From Methylotenera versatilis 301 (GTDB lineage: Bacteria; Pseudomonadota; Gammaproteobacteria; Burkholderiales; Methylophilaceae), in contig NC_014207.1 of NCBI RefSeq assembly GCF_000093025.1, positions 682,001 to 746,000 of the forward strand: a stretch of 64,000 bases of DNA, given 5' to 3'. The notes beneath the pieces are model-generated. The model saw nothing but the letters and a program-made list of their open reading frames with translations. It searched no databases and had not been told where the DNA came from. The stretch's first letter is position 1, and each line of letters begins with the position of its first letter. Below are positions 18,222 through 27,753 of the stretch, piece after piece. Both the position numbers and the translations under genes were made by a program.

Positions 18222-20294
18222 TTAGTTTAAGCTGCGGCCAATATGTGGTGCGTCAGCAACAAGGGGGGGCTTGGTAAAGCCATTGCTGTCTAAGTTAGGC
18301 GCATTGAGGCTGGCTGGACTTGGTTTAGATGCATCGAACTTAGCGCATCGCATTAGTTTTAGCAAAATCGCATCTAGCTGATTTGATTGCTGCAGAAGCT
18401 TAGAAAATTCTTTTTCGGTCAATTCTAAATTCTTAATGAGCTTATCTGCACTGTTGTGAGACTCCATCAAAGATTCAGCACGTTTATCTAGCGACTTTTT
18501 GTGTGAGCTAATCTGTGTTTTAAGCTCGCCAATGACAACATTCAACCAACGATTACACTCTAAATGCGCTTGTTCAAAATTCGCTTGAATTTGTGCCCCA
18601 AGACCTAAATAGAATTTACGAATTAAAAAGTGCTTTTCCGTTAATACATTGACGGGGTCGGTACAAAAATCATTGGTAATCTTCTCTAGAGATTGCATAT
18701 TACTGATGAAGCTACTCATATCGAGCTCTATTGCCTCAGTTTTTTCAAAGCTATGTTTGCTCCAAAATAAGTGATACAAATCATCCGCATGCTTTTTAAT
18801 TGTTTTGCCTTCGAGTTTAATTTCTTCAGCTAAATTGATTGCTAATTTGGTTAGGCTTCGTATGCCTTTATTTAAACCAACAGTCGTCCAGCTATCACCC
18901 ATGTCCTGCTTGGTTTGCTCTAGCGTAGTATCTAGATAACCAAGACTAAGATGACGTAAAAGTTTGTCGCTTAGACGTTTGATTTTTTCGCTACCTTGAT
19001 TGAATGTCAGCACAGAGGCTTCATATCGTTTGCGCTCAGCGACTACGTTTGCCAGAATTTCTTTAGAGGAATCACGATTTTGGCTTTGAATTTCTTTCAA
19101 GTCAGCAAGCTGGCTTTTCATGGTTGTTACGCGCATTTGCGCGACTTTTCGGGATGAACGTATCATATTCGAACATTCAGTGACCACTGCGCGACCTAAG
19201 ATCTCATGTTTAGATTCTATAAGTTGATTAGCGAGCGCGTCTTCCAAGCTACCGATGCCGCTGCGTTTTAGTAATGCTGCATCTTTTCTAATTTTGGCGA
19301 CCAAAGCTTTTTGCGCAGACATCGCAAAAATATTGCGTGAATCTAAACCTAATTCACGAGCAGTATTTTGTATTTGCTTTTGTATGAGCGCGTCAACTTC
19401 CGCTTCAGATTCAAGGCCATCCCAAAGGATATCGATTTTATTTAATACGACCAGTTTGTGCGCGGCGCGTTTTTGAACGTACTCTGTCCAAATTTGCATA
19501 TCAGACTTAGTAATGCCCGTGTCTGTTGCGGTTAAGAATAACACCGCGTGCGCATTTGGGATAATGCTGAGCGTTAACTCTGGCTCTGCCCCCATAGTGT
19601 TAAGGCCTGGGGTGTCAATCACGGCTAAACCGTTTCTAAGCAGTGGATGAGGATAATTGATTAAAGCATGGCGCCATACTGGAATTTCTACCGTTCCTTT
19701 TTCAGCAAGCAATCGACGCATACTTGGGTCGTCTTCATTCCAAAAACCAAGTGATTTAGCGGTTTCTAAATTAACTTCTCTTTTTTGGATTAAAGCTTTG
19801 AGCGCCTCTTTCATCGAGTCTGGCGAAGTCACATCTAGACGAATCTTATGCCAGATATCTGATGTAGTTTTTAGATAAGTCAGTGAGTCGTCAGTCTGTC
19901 TGGTTTCAATTGGTAGCAGTTTAATGCAAGGCTCTTCACGAGCATCCCAGAATATCTCAGTCGGACACATGGTGGTTCTGCCAGGTGCGCTTGGCAGTAA
20001 ACGTTGATTAAAGTCTGAAAAGAACAGCGCGTTGATTGTTTCAGTTTTGCCGCGCGAGAACTCCGCTAAGAATGCCATCACTAGCTGATCTTTTTTCAAG
20101 ATTTCTTTGATGTCGTAAAGTCTTAGTTCTTGTACCGCATCTAGTGAGTCTGATTGCCCTAACCAGTCGATATACTCGTCGATAGTGGCAATCAGGCTGG
20201 TACGCCATTCACTATATTCAGTGATTTTTGTACTTAAGCTAGAGGTCACAAGGCCTGGCTGGTCAGATACTTTTTCGGTAGGTAGCATGCTCAT
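18222..20294 (-). CDS. Dynamin-like GTPase (bacterial dynamin family)
   Basis: 690 residues. GTPase motifs: P-loop AEFSRGKT at 77-84, which lacks the usual first glycine; switch region PGRTTMCPTE at about 104-112; DTPG at 227-230; NKID at 285-288. Beyond about residue 360 the protein is mostly helical with likely coiled coils (about 390-480 and 590-650), as in dynamin stalks. There is no obvious transmembrane helix, so membrane contact would be peripheral. Bacterial dynamins remodel or protect membranes, but no role is known for this one. The start is 14 nt after the yggT stop, so it is probably the last gene of yggS-proC-yggT-dynamin. Confidence 0.88.
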   Translation of the reverse strand: MSMLPTEKVSDQPGLVTSSLSTKITEYSEWRTSLIATIDEYIDWLGQSDSLDAVQELRLYDIKEILKKDQLVMAFLAEFSRGKTETINALFFSDFNQRLLPSAPGRTTMCPTEIFWDAREEPCIKLLPIETRQTDDSLTYLKTTSDIWHKIRLDVTSPDSMKEALKALIQKREVNLETAKSLGFWNEDDPSMRRLLAEKGTVEIPVWRHALINYPHPLLRNGLAVIDTPGLNTMGAEPELTLSIIPNAHAVLFLTATDTGITKSDMQIWTEYVQKRAAHKLVVLNKIDILWDGLESEAEVDALIQKQIQNTARELGLDSRNIFAMSAQKALVAKIRKDAALLKRSGIGSLEDALANQLIESKHEILGRAVVTECSNMIRSSRKVAQMRVTTMKSQLADLKEIQSQNRDSSKEILANVVAERKRYEASVLTFNQGSEKIKRLSDKLLRHLSLGYLDTTLEQTKQDMGDSWTTVGLNKGIRSLTKLAINLAEEIKLEGKTIKKHADDLYHLFWSKHSFEKTEAIELDMSSFISNMQSLEKITNDFCTDPVNVLTEKHFLIRKFYLGLGAQIQANFEQAHLECNRWLNVVIGELKTQISSHKKSLDKRAESLMESHNSADKLIKNLELTEKEFSKLLQQSNQLDAILLKLMRCAKFDASKPSPASLNAPNLDSNGFTKPPLVADAPHIGRSLN

Positions 20295-20308
20295 AATGTC
20301 GTCTAATA

Positions 20309-20896
20309 TTAACTTATTATTGATTTAAACAAGTTGTTTTCCAAAGGAACCAATATAGTCAATAGCAATAACTGTGCCGTGATAATGAAAACTAGCGGTG
20401 TTAAGTCTATATTACCAGCCGCTGGGATAAACTTTCTGAAAAAACTCAATATTGGGTTGGTTAATTTATTTAAAACAGGTGCAATGGGCGTGTAAGGATT
20501 AACCCAGCTTAATACTGCTTGTATTAACACTGCATATAAGAAAATAGCTATGCTGATGCTGATAGTACCAAGAAGTGCAATGGCGAAGATTTTTAACCAA
20601 ATGCCACTGCCAACAATGAATAACGGGTAATCACTCAGCCATAACGTGCACACAGTGAGTAGTAGTTGGCAGAAATAGCCAAGCAGCAACGTGGATACAT
20701 CTAGCTTACCTAGGCTGGGTATGACTTTGCGTACAGGTTTTACTGCAAAATTGGTCAAAGAGACTACCATTTGTGCGGCTTGGTTTTGAAAGGGCACTTT
20801 CAGTAACTGAAAATAAAAACGCAATAGAAATACTAGTGTCATTAAATCCAATATGGTTTTAATGAGGAATAAAAGCGCGTTACTTAGCAAGATCAT
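20309..20896 (-). CDS. yggT: YggT family integral membrane protein
   Basis: 195 residues, almost all hydrophobic, with two YGGT repeats (LLRFYFQLLKVPFQNQ ... and YAVLIQAVLSWVNPYTPIAPVLNKLTNPIL) and about five membrane helices. Members include YlmG of Gram-positives and plant plastids, linked to division and nucleoid or envelope organisation; the biochemical role is not settled. It overlaps the end of proC by 17 nt, so the two are translationally coupled. Confidence 0.92.
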   Translation of the reverse strand: MILLSNALLFLIKTILDLMTLVFLLRFYFQLLKVPFQNQAAQMVVSLTNFAVKPVRKVIPSLGKLDVSTLLLGYFCQLLLTVCTLWLSDYPLFIVGSGIWLKIFAIALLGTISISIAIFLYAVLIQAVLSWVNPYTPIAPVLNKLTNPILSFFRKFIPAAGNIDLTPLVFIITAQLLLLTILVPLENNLFKSIIS

Positions 20897-21686
20897 CCCC
20901 TAAAGTGCGTGATTTATCGGCAGCGGCCTTCGCTGCAAGTAGCATGATGCTCTTAATGTTAGCATTTTCTAGTGCGAGTATGCCTTGTTCCGTCGTGCCA
21001 CCTTTGGACGTCACTTGAGCGCGTAAAGTTTTGATGTCCGTCGTACTTTGTGCGGCAAGTAAACCAGCTCCTGCAAAGGTTTGTAAAGCTAACATCTGTG
21101 CTTCGTCAGATTGTAGCCCTAGTCCAATTCCCGCTTCCTGCAAGGCTTCGATAAGATAAAACACATAAGCTGGGCCGCTGCCGGAGATTGCCGTCACTGC
21201 ATCCATCTTTGATTCATCGTCTAGCCAGAGTGTTTTACCTACGGCGTCGAGTATTGTCGTAGCTTGCTCGCGTTGCTGCTGGGTAACGCTTGCGAGTGCG
21301 TATAAGGCAGAAACACCAGCCTGTATTTGTGCCGGCGTATTTGGCATGACGCGGACGATGGCTTGATAATGATTCAACCAGCGTGAAATGTCTGCACTTC
21401 TAATACCGGCAGCGATAGAAATAATAAGTTGAGCACCTAATATTGGCGTAACTTGAAGGCATACTTCGCGTAACTGCTGCGGTTTAACTGCCAAAACAAT
21501 CACATCACTGTTGCGAATCTCGTCATAGTTGTCACTTGTTCGTACATTAAACGTGGCGTTTAGTTCTGTACGTTTTTGCGCATCAAGCTCCAATACTGTG
21601 ATTGCAGTCGTATCAAAACCATTGTTCTTCAAGCCGCCAATAATGGCTTTAGCCATATTTCCGCCACCAACAAAGCCAATTTTCAT
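20880..21686 (-). CDS. proC: Pyrroline-5-carboxylate reductase
   Basis: 268 residues. Last step of proline synthesis, NAD(P)H-dependent. Rossmann motif IGFVGGGNMAKAIIGGL at the N-terminus; VLAVKPQQL; RVMPNTPAQIQAGVSAL; and the family signature AVTAISGSGPAYVFYLIEAL plus TSKGGTTEQGI near the C-terminus. Full length. In an operon with yggS upstream and yggT downstream. Confidence 0.96.
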   Translation of the reverse strand: MKIGFVGGGNMAKAIIGGLKNNGFDTTAITVLELDAQKRTELNATFNVRTSDNYDEIRNSDVIVLAVKPQQLREVCLQVTPILGAQLIISIAAGIRSADISRWLNHYQAIVRVMPNTPAQIQAGVSALYALASVTQQQREQATTILDAVGKTLWLDDESKMDAVTAISGSGPAYVFYLIEALQEAGIGLGLQSDEAQMLALQTFAGAGLLAAQSTTDIKTLRAQVTSKGGTTEQGILALENANIKSIMLLAAKAAADKSRTLGDDLAK

Positions 21687-21730
21687 TCTTTTATTAATCC
21701 TAATTGTATTGTTTTAATTTTATTGTTCAA

Positions 21731-22453
21731 TTACGTAAGTTCAGGAGCTAGTGTTTTATTGCCATATGTTCTAGCACCAAATAAAGCTGAGCCAATTCTA
21801 ACAATGGTTGAGCCTTCTTCAATTGCCGCTTGGTAGTCATCAGACATGCCGATAGACAGCGTATCTAAAGCAAAACCTTGGGCTAGCAATGCATCATAGC
21901 ATTCTCGCACTTGTTTGAATTGGCTGCGCTGCTGATTATAATCCTTGCTTGGTTCTGGTATAGCCATCAAGCCGCGCAACTTTAAACGTGGCATTTTCAC
22001 AATCGCCGTAGCTAGCGCCTCTAATTCATTTGTAGACACACCACTCTTACTAGCTTCATTGCTGGTATTCACTTGTATGCATACTTGCAATGGCGCGAGG
22101 TTGGCTGGTCTTGCATCATTCAGCCGTTGAGCAATTTTAAGTCTATCTACACTATGAACCCAAGCAAAGTTTTGGGCAATCAGTTGTGTTTTATTGCTTT
22201 GAATAGGCCCTATAAAGTGCCACTCAATGGCTAAATCGTTGAGTTGAACCTGTTTGTCTAGCGCTTCTTGTAGATAGTTCTCGCCAAACATGGTTTGACC
22301 CGCCAAGTATGCTTCACGTATTGCCTGCGATGTCTGAGCCTTACTTACTGCCAATAGTTGCACTGATTGACTCGCAGACCTATATTGACTGGCGGATATG
22401 GTTGAGTGAATTATTGCTAGAATATCTTGCAAGCGATTGCCAATTGTGGTCAT
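21731..22453 (-). CDS. yggS: PLP homeostasis protein, YggS/PLPBP family
   Basis: 240 residues. Alanine-racemase-like TIM barrel that binds pyridoxal phosphate without known catalysis and keeps vitamin B6 and amino-acid pools balanced. The PLP lysine is in LLAVSKAQ; other signatures are GENYLQEALDKQ, WHFIGPIQSNKT and LSIGMSDDYQAAIEEGSTIVRIGSALFG. First gene of the yggS-proC-yggT unit and divergent from pilT. Confidence 0.95.
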   Translation of the reverse strand: MTTIGNRLQDILAIIHSTISASQYRSASQSVQLLAVSKAQTSQAIREAYLAGQTMFGENYLQEALDKQVQLNDLAIEWHFIGPIQSNKTQLIAQNFAWVHSVDRLKIAQRLNDARPANLAPLQVCIQVNTSNEASKSGVSTNELEALATAIVKMPRLKLRGLMAIPEPSKDYNQQRSQFKQVRECYDALLAQGFALDTLSIGMSDDYQAAIEEGSTIVRIGSALFGARTYGNKTLAPELT

Positions 22454-22596
22454 AATTCACTAAGCCTAAATTTACACAAAATAATGAGCCTGTTGTTAAA
22501 GGCCGATTTTTAAAATGCGGGTTTTCTACGTGTTTTAAGTGTCGAAAATTGCGCTAAAAAATTACAGCTACAATAAAATTATAACAGGAGCACGTT

Positions 22597-23640
22597 GTGG
22601 ATATTTCAGATTTACTCGCATTCTCAGTTAAAAATAAAGCATCGGACTTACATCTTTCAGCTGGCTTGCCACCAATGATTCGTGTGCATGGCGACATTCG
22701 TAAGATTAATGTGCCGGCTTTAGATCATACCGCAGTGCATGACATGGTGTACGACATCATGAGCGATGGTCAGCGTAAAGTGTATGAAGAGACTTTGGAG
22801 TGTGACTTTTCGTTTGAAATTCCCAATTTGGCACGTTTTCGGGTCAATGCTTTTAACCACCAGCGCGGTTCTGGCGCAGTGTTTCGTACCATTCCATCTA
22901 AAATATTGACATTAGAAGAGCTTAATTGTCCTGCTATTTTTAAAGATATTGCTGACACGCCACGCGGACTTTGCTTGGTGACTGGGCCAACAGGCTCGGG
23001 AAAGTCAACTACCTTGGCAGCGATGATTGATTACATTAATGATAAAGAATTCGGTCACATTTTGACGGTAGAAGACCCGATTGAGTTTGTGCATACTTCT
23101 AAGAAGTGTTTAATCAACCAGCGTGAAGTTGGACCACATACCCTGTCATTTAATAACGCTTTACGCTCCGCATTACGTGAGGATCCTGATGTGATTCTAG
23201 TGGGTGAAATGCGTGACCTTGAAACGATACGTTTGGCGCTTACTGCGGCAGAAACTGGCCACATGGTGTTTGGTACACTACATACCAGTTCAGCAGCTAA
23301 AACTATTGACCGTATTATTGACGTTTTTCCTGCCGCTGAAAAAGAAATGGTGCGATCAATGTTATCCGAATCCTTACGCGCTGTTATTTCACAAACTTTA
23401 TTGAAAACTAAAGATGAACAGGGCCGCGTTGCCGCTCATGAAATCATGATTGGTACCCCTGCGATTCGTAACTTGATTCGCGAAGCTAAGATCCCACAAA
23501 TGTATTCAGCTATTCAGACTGGTCAAAATGTGGGTATGCAAACGTTAGATCAAAACTTACAAGATTTAGTAAAACGTAATGTGGTTTCTGCGAATGAGGC
23601 ACGTGCAAAAGCTGCGAATAAAGATTCCATTATGGGTTGA
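22597..23640 (+). CDS. pilT: Type IV pilus retraction ATPase PilT
   Basis: 347 residues, GTG start with AGGAG eight bases upstream. Hexameric motor that depolymerises type IV pili for twitching and DNA uptake. PAS-like N-domain, Walker A GPTGSGKSTT at about residue 130, Asp box, Walker B VILVGEMRDLET, His box TGHMVFGTLHTSSA, and the PilT hallmark AIRNLIRE near the C-terminus. Followed by pilU. Confidence 0.97.
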   Translation: MDISDLLAFSVKNKASDLHLSAGLPPMIRVHGDIRKINVPALDHTAVHDMVYDIMSDGQRKVYEETLECDFSFEIPNLARFRVNAFNHQRGSGAVFRTIPSKILTLEELNCPAIFKDIADTPRGLCLVTGPTGSGKSTTLAAMIDYINDKEFGHILTVEDPIEFVHTSKKCLINQREVGPHTLSFNNALRSALREDPDVILVGEMRDLETIRLALTAAETGHMVFGTLHTSSAAKTIDRIIDVFPAAEKEMVRSMLSESLRAVISQTLLKTKDEQGRVAAHEIMIGTPAIRNLIREAKIPQMYSAIQTGQNVGMQTLDQNLQDLVKRNVVSANEARAKAANKDSIMG

Positions 23641-23712
23641 TTGGAATTAATTTATTTAGAATTAACCACTTGGACATAAAGCTAAAGTTTTGTAAAACAG
23701 TAAAGGTCAATA

Positions 23713-24849
23713 ATGGAAAAAGGTCAGGCAGAGAAGTTTGTATTTGATTTATTGAGGTTGATGCTTGCAAAAAATGCATCAGACTTATTTATCACCGCTG
23801 GTTTCCCACCAGCCATGAAAATAGATGGCAAAGTAACACCAGTGAGCAGCCAGGTGTTATCAGCACAGCAGGCGCGTGAAATTTCACGCTCTATTATGAA
23901 TGATAAACAAACCTCCGAGTTTGATGCGACTAATGAGTGTAATTTTGCTATTGGTATTCCAAGTGTAGCGCGCTTTCGTGTGAATGCTTTCGTCCAGCGT
24001 GGTTCTGTGGGCTTGGTATTTAGAACGATTACTACAAAAATTCCAGAGTTTGAAGATTTAGGTCTACCTGAAGTGTTAAAAGATATTGCCATGACCAAAC
24101 GTGGTTTGGTGATTTTTGTTGGTGGTACTGGTTCAGGTAAGTCGACTTCTTTAGCGGCAATGGTTGGCTATCGCAATAAAAATAGCTACGGTCATATCAT
24201 TACCATTGAAGATCCCGTGGAATTTGTGCATGAACATATCAACTGCATTGTCACCCAGCGCGAAATTGGTGTGGATACGGATAACTGGCATATCGCACTT
24301 AAAAACACTCTGCGCCAGGCGCCAGACGTGATTTTGATTGGTGAGATTCGCGACCGTGAAACGATGGATTATGCGATTGCTTTCGCTGAAACGGGTCACT
24401 TATGCATGGCGACATTGCATGCAAATAGTACTAATCAGGCCTTGGACCGTATTATTAACTTCTTCCCTGAAGAACGCCGCCATCAGTTGCTGATGGATTT
24501 ATCATTAAATACACGTGCCTTTATTTCACAACGACTGATTCCTAAAAAAGAGGGCAAAGGGCGTGCTGCTGCGATGGAGGTGATGTTGAATTCACCGTTA
24601 ATTTCAGATTTAATCTTTAAGGGTGATGTGCATGAAATTAAATCTATCATTGCCAAATCACGCGAGTTGGGTATGCAAACCTTTGACCAAGCGCTGTTTG
24701 ATTTGCATGAGGCGGATGTGATTACATATGAAGATACCTTACGTAACGCTGACTCGGTGAATGATATTCGACTCAAAATTAAGTTGGATGGAAAAGCTTC
24801 ACACGGAAAAGACTTATCGCAGGGGCTTGATAGTCTTGGAATCGTTTAG
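23713..24849 (+). CDS. pilU: PilT-like ATPase PilU
   Basis: 378 residues, paralogous to PilT but with PilU features: Walker A GGTGSGKSTS, Walker B VILIGEIRDRET, the TGHLCMATLHANSTNQA box, and no AIRNLIRE motif (LNSPLISDLIFKGDVHEIK instead). PilU assists PilT and is needed for full retraction force. Co-transcribed with pilT over a 72-nt gap and followed by a strong terminator. Confidence 0.95.
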   Translation: MEKGQAEKFVFDLLRLMLAKNASDLFITAGFPPAMKIDGKVTPVSSQVLSAQQAREISRSIMNDKQTSEFDATNECNFAIGIPSVARFRVNAFVQRGSVGLVFRTITTKIPEFEDLGLPEVLKDIAMTKRGLVIFVGGTGSGKSTSLAAMVGYRNKNSYGHIITIEDPVEFVHEHINCIVTQREIGVDTDNWHIALKNTLRQAPDVILIGEIRDRETMDYAIAFAETGHLCMATLHANSTNQALDRIINFFPEERRHQLLMDLSLNTRAFISQRLIPKKEGKGRAAAMEVMLNSPLISDLIFKGDVHEIKSIIAKSRELGMQTFDQALFDLHEADVITYEDTLRNADSVNDIRLKIKLDGKASHGKDLSQGLDSLGIV

Positions 24850-24886
24850 TTTTTCAGTGACTTCTTAAACGTTAGATTTACAAAAT

Positions 24887-24916
24887 AAAAAAGCCGATGA
24901 ATACATCGGCTTTTTT
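24887..24916. terminator. Terminator between pilU and the OmpA-domain gene
   Basis: AAAAAAGCCGATG and CATCGGCTTTTTT form a 13-bp stem with a 4-nt loop. It has T runs in both directions and serves the convergent pair. Confidence 0.93.
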
Positions 24917-24944
24917 ACAGGAGTTAACGATTAGTCAACCCTAG

Positions 24945-25730
24945 CTATTCTATAGAAACCTCTACGCGTCTAGCTGCACCTAGATCTCCACCGCTTTCTA
25001 CTATTTCAGGTTTACGCATTTCTATTCTATCTTCATCGATACCCGCATCTTCTAGCATCTCACGTACGGCTTTTGCGCGACTCTTAGAAAGTTCTTCATT
25101 TTTAGCTAAATCACCCCGTGGGTCACTATAGCCAGAAATCACGGCTTTCATACTGCTATAAGCTTTTAGCCATTTTATTGTGGCGGCAAGCGTTTGGCTG
25201 GCATCACTAGGTAAGGTGGTTTTTCCTGTATCAAAGTAAAGCTTGGCTGTTGGTGTTTCTGTGGCTGCATGTAGGGCTTCAGGCACCTTTACCGTTAACT
25301 GGTTATCAATAGTGACATCAGTCCCGAAAAAGACCTGTGCTTCAGCTCCTTTGGCTTTTTTGATGTCTTCACTATCAACGTTACCTGTTAATGTGACTTT
25401 GGCTGCATCACCAGTAATCACCCAATCGGCACCACCTTTAAACCACGTGCTTAATGCATCGGATTTTGCTGCCCATGCTACGTTGCTAGCATCGCCGGAG
25501 GCGTTATAGCCGTGTGCGTTGCTCGCTGTAAAGTTGAAAGCGGCACTTTCTACTATGGGAGCAGCGTTACTACTTGTGGCAGTACAGCACGCTGCTGCAT
25601 GTGCAGGACCATGGCCGTGTTGCCAATGCCAGTATAAGTAGATTGCCAATAATGCGGCTAATAACCAAGTCCAGAAGGTATGGCTAGCGCAACAACTGCT
25701 TTTGTGGACATGAGGTGTTGAATTCATCAT
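24945..25730 (-). CDS. Inner-membrane protein with C-terminal OmpA domain, Cys/His-rich N-terminus
   Basis: 261 residues. Short cytoplasmic part with a Cys pair (C13, C14), one membrane helix (about 19-34), then a His-rich stretch HWQHGHGPAH and a second Cys pair (C48, C49). A BON-like segment follows (about 85-145, ITGDAAKVTLTGNVDSEDIKKAKGAEAQV), then an OmpA-like peptidoglycan-binding domain (about 162-261, LYFDTGKTTLP ... SGYSDPRGD ... SKSRAKAVREMLEDAGI). The protein probably links inner membrane to cell wall. It follows the next gene upstream by about 70 nt on the same strand, and that gene also begins with membrane-proximal Cys pairs. Confidence 0.8.
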   Translation of the reverse strand: MMNSTPHVHKSSCCASHTFWTWLLAALLAIYLYWHWQHGHGPAHAAACCTATSSNAAPIVESAAFNFTASNAHGYNASGDASNVAWAAKSDALSTWFKGGADWVITGDAAKVTLTGNVDSEDIKKAKGAEAQVFFGTDVTIDNQLTVKVPEALHAATETPTAKLYFDTGKTTLPSDASQTLAATIKWLKAYSSMKAVISGYSDPRGDLAKNEELSKSRAKAVREMLEDAGIDEDRIEMRKPEIVESGGDLGAARRVEVSIE

Positions 25731-25801
25731 GGGCTAACGCTCCTTATGCGATAAAACTATCAAGAACGGCAGGCTAAAAACACCTGTAGTTTAAAGTTTG
25801 T

Positions 25802-26353
25802 TTAAACGCCGCCAGTCAATTTTTCTTGTAGCGCTTTAAGTTCAGCCCATTTATTTTCGGCAGCTAATGCGGCTTGTTGTGCCCATGTGCCAGGTTTGGC
25901 TAATTTATAGCGAGCACCTGCGTCATCCAATACTTTTTGCATCTGCGGCGCGGTTTGCTGTGCTAATTCCGCAAACGTATTTACACCGGCATCGTTGAAT
26001 AGTTCGTTGATTTTTGGACCGATGCCTTCTACTACGGTGAGGTCATTAGGGCCTTTTAGCTTGAATCCGGCAGCTTTCGCTGCTGCGGCGTCGACTACAA
26101 AAGCTTTAGGTGCTTGAGTAGCGACAGCTTGTGGTGCTTTAGTTTTTTGGGTTTCTGCTTTAGGAGTCGGTGCTGCTGGTGACGTTTCAGCAGGCTTCTT
26201 GTCTAATAACGTATTGGGCGTATTGTCACAGCAACTTGATGGTTTATTGCAACATTTACTGCCGCGGCAAGCTAGGAAACGACATAACAACCAATTGAGT
26301 AACCAGCCAACGAGTGCACCAAGCAAAAACCACCAAAAACAGCATGAAAACAT
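25802..26353 (-). CDS. Cysteine-rich membrane protein with helix-hairpin-helix domain
   Basis: 183 residues. One or two N-terminal hydrophobic segments (about 6-28) surrounded by eight cysteines in the first 42 residues (C4, C5, C24, C29, C34, C35, C41, C42), an Ala/Pro/Lys-rich linker, then a helix-hairpin-helix type domain (about 100-150, NDLTVVEGIGPKINELFNDAGVNTFAELA) of the kind often annotated as 5' nuclease-like. No nuclease residues are visible. Function unknown. It is the first gene of a likely two-gene unit with the OmpA-domain gene. Confidence 0.75.
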   Translation of the reverse strand: MFSCCFWWFLLGALVGWLLNWLLCRFLACRGSKCCNKPSSCCDNTPNTLLDKKPAETSPAAPTPKAETQKTKAPQAVATQAPKAFVVDAAAAKAAGFKLKGPNDLTVVEGIGPKINELFNDAGVNTFAELAQQTAPQMQKVLDDAGARYKLAKPGTWAQQAALAAENKWAELKALQEKLTGGV

Positions 26354-26475
26354 AATTACGCTCCTAAGTTGCTATTAACAGTTGTAAAAATACACTCACT
26401 TGATTCAAGGAATCATGACATTGAACGCTTGTAATCCTTTTCCGTCAATGGCTTAGCTGCAAACCTAACAATAAT

Positions 26476-27753
26476 TTACTCTGATTGATACACGACTTGT
26501 CCGTTAATCAAGGTGGTTTTAACTTTTCCTGCGATTTCTAGGCCGTTAAATGGCGTATTTTTACCTTGGCTTTTGAGCGCGCTCGGTACAATTTTCCAGT
26601 ACTCATTCGCATCAAAGATGCAAATATCCGCGTTAGCATTCACGCTTAAATCACCTGCAGCAATACCTAGTATTTTTGCTGAAGACTGGCTGATAAGCGC
26701 TATTGCTTTAGCCAAACTTGTTTTTTCCTGATTAGCCCACTTGAGGGTAAGTGCAAGCAATAGCTCTAAGCCCGTTGCGCCAACCTCAGCTTCTGCAAAG
26801 GGCGCTAATTTAGCATCGTCATCTACAGGAGTGTGGTCTGAGCAAATAGCGTCTATGGTGCCATCTTTTAAGCCTGCGCCCAGTGCATCTTTATCACGTT
26901 GCGTTCTAAGTGGTGGTTTTAGGTGGCAATTCGCATCAAAAAAGCCAATATCATGTTCCGTCAGGTGCAAGTGGTTGGCGCTCACATCGCAAGTGATATT
27001 CACACCGTGCTTTTTAGCCTCACGTATCATGTCCACGCCTTCAGCTGTTGATAAGCGACTGATATGAATGCGTGCACCTGTTTCTTTGGCAATACGTAAT
27101 ATGCTGGCAAGTGCAAGTGCTTCTGCTGCGCTTGGAATGCCTTTTAAACCTAATCTACTAGCGACTTCACCGTCATGTGCGACGCCATCTTTGGCTAAAA
27201 ATGGCTCTTCAGCGTGCAGGAATAAAGTAAAGCCAAAAGTCGCTGCGTATTCCATTGCGCGCCATAGCACTTGCGTATCGGTAATGGCAATATTGGCTTG
27301 TGAGAAGCCAACACAACCTGCTTCACGCAGTTCGCCCATTTCTGACAGTACTTTGCCCTGCAGTTGGCGTGTAAGCGCGCCTAGCGGATAAACGTGCGCA
27401 AGGTTAAGCTGTTTAGCGCGATGTTTGAGCATTTCTACTAAACCTGGTTCATCAAGCACTGGATCCGTATCAGGAGGACAGGCGAGGCTAGTGACGCCAC
27501 CAGCTACTGCGGCTTGCAGTTCGCTAATCAGCGTCGCTTTATATTCATCACCCGGTTCACGTAATCTTGCAGATAAATCAACCAAGCCAGGGCACACGAT
27601 TAAATTGCTAGCATCGATGGTTTGACTGGCGATAAAACCCTCGGGCGCTTTGCCTAGCGCGACTATCTTGCCTGCAGCAATGAATACGTCTAGCTGACTA
27701 TCAATGTTGTTTTTAGGGTCTATGACATGACCATTTTTGATTTGAATTTTCAT
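26476..27753 (-). CDS. pyrX: Catalytically dead dihydroorotase homologue PyrC' (PyrX type)
   Basis: 425 residues, aligning end to end with class I dihydroorotases. The metal-binding D-x-H-x-H motif is replaced by D59-L-S-A-R63 before the conserved LREPG, and the usual FxDDG segment reads FSQAN at 150-154, so key metal ligands are missing, although ICSDHTP remains. This matches the inactive PyrC' (PyrX) subunits encoded behind pyrB in Pseudomonas, which are required to assemble the ATCase dodecamer. A real dihydroorotase must be encoded elsewhere. Its ATG overlaps the pyrB stop in ATGA, so translation is coupled. Confidence 0.85.
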   Translation of the reverse strand: MKIQIKNGHVIDPKNNIDSQLDVFIAAGKIVALGKAPEGFIASQTIDASNLIVCPGLVDLSARLREPGDEYKATLISELQAAVAGGVTSLACPPDTDPVLDEPGLVEMLKHRAKQLNLAHVYPLGALTRQLQGKVLSEMGELREAGCVGFSQANIAITDTQVLWRAMEYAATFGFTLFLHAEEPFLAKDGVAHDGEVASRLGLKGIPSAAEALALASILRIAKETGARIHISRLSTAEGVDMIREAKKHGVNITCDVSANHLHLTEHDIGFFDANCHLKPPLRTQRDKDALGAGLKDGTIDAICSDHTPVDDDAKLAPFAEAEVGATGLELLLALTLKWANQEKTSLAKAIALISQSSAKILGIAAGDLSVNANADICIFDANEYWKIVPSALKSQGKNTPFNGLEIAGKVKTTLINGQVVYQSE

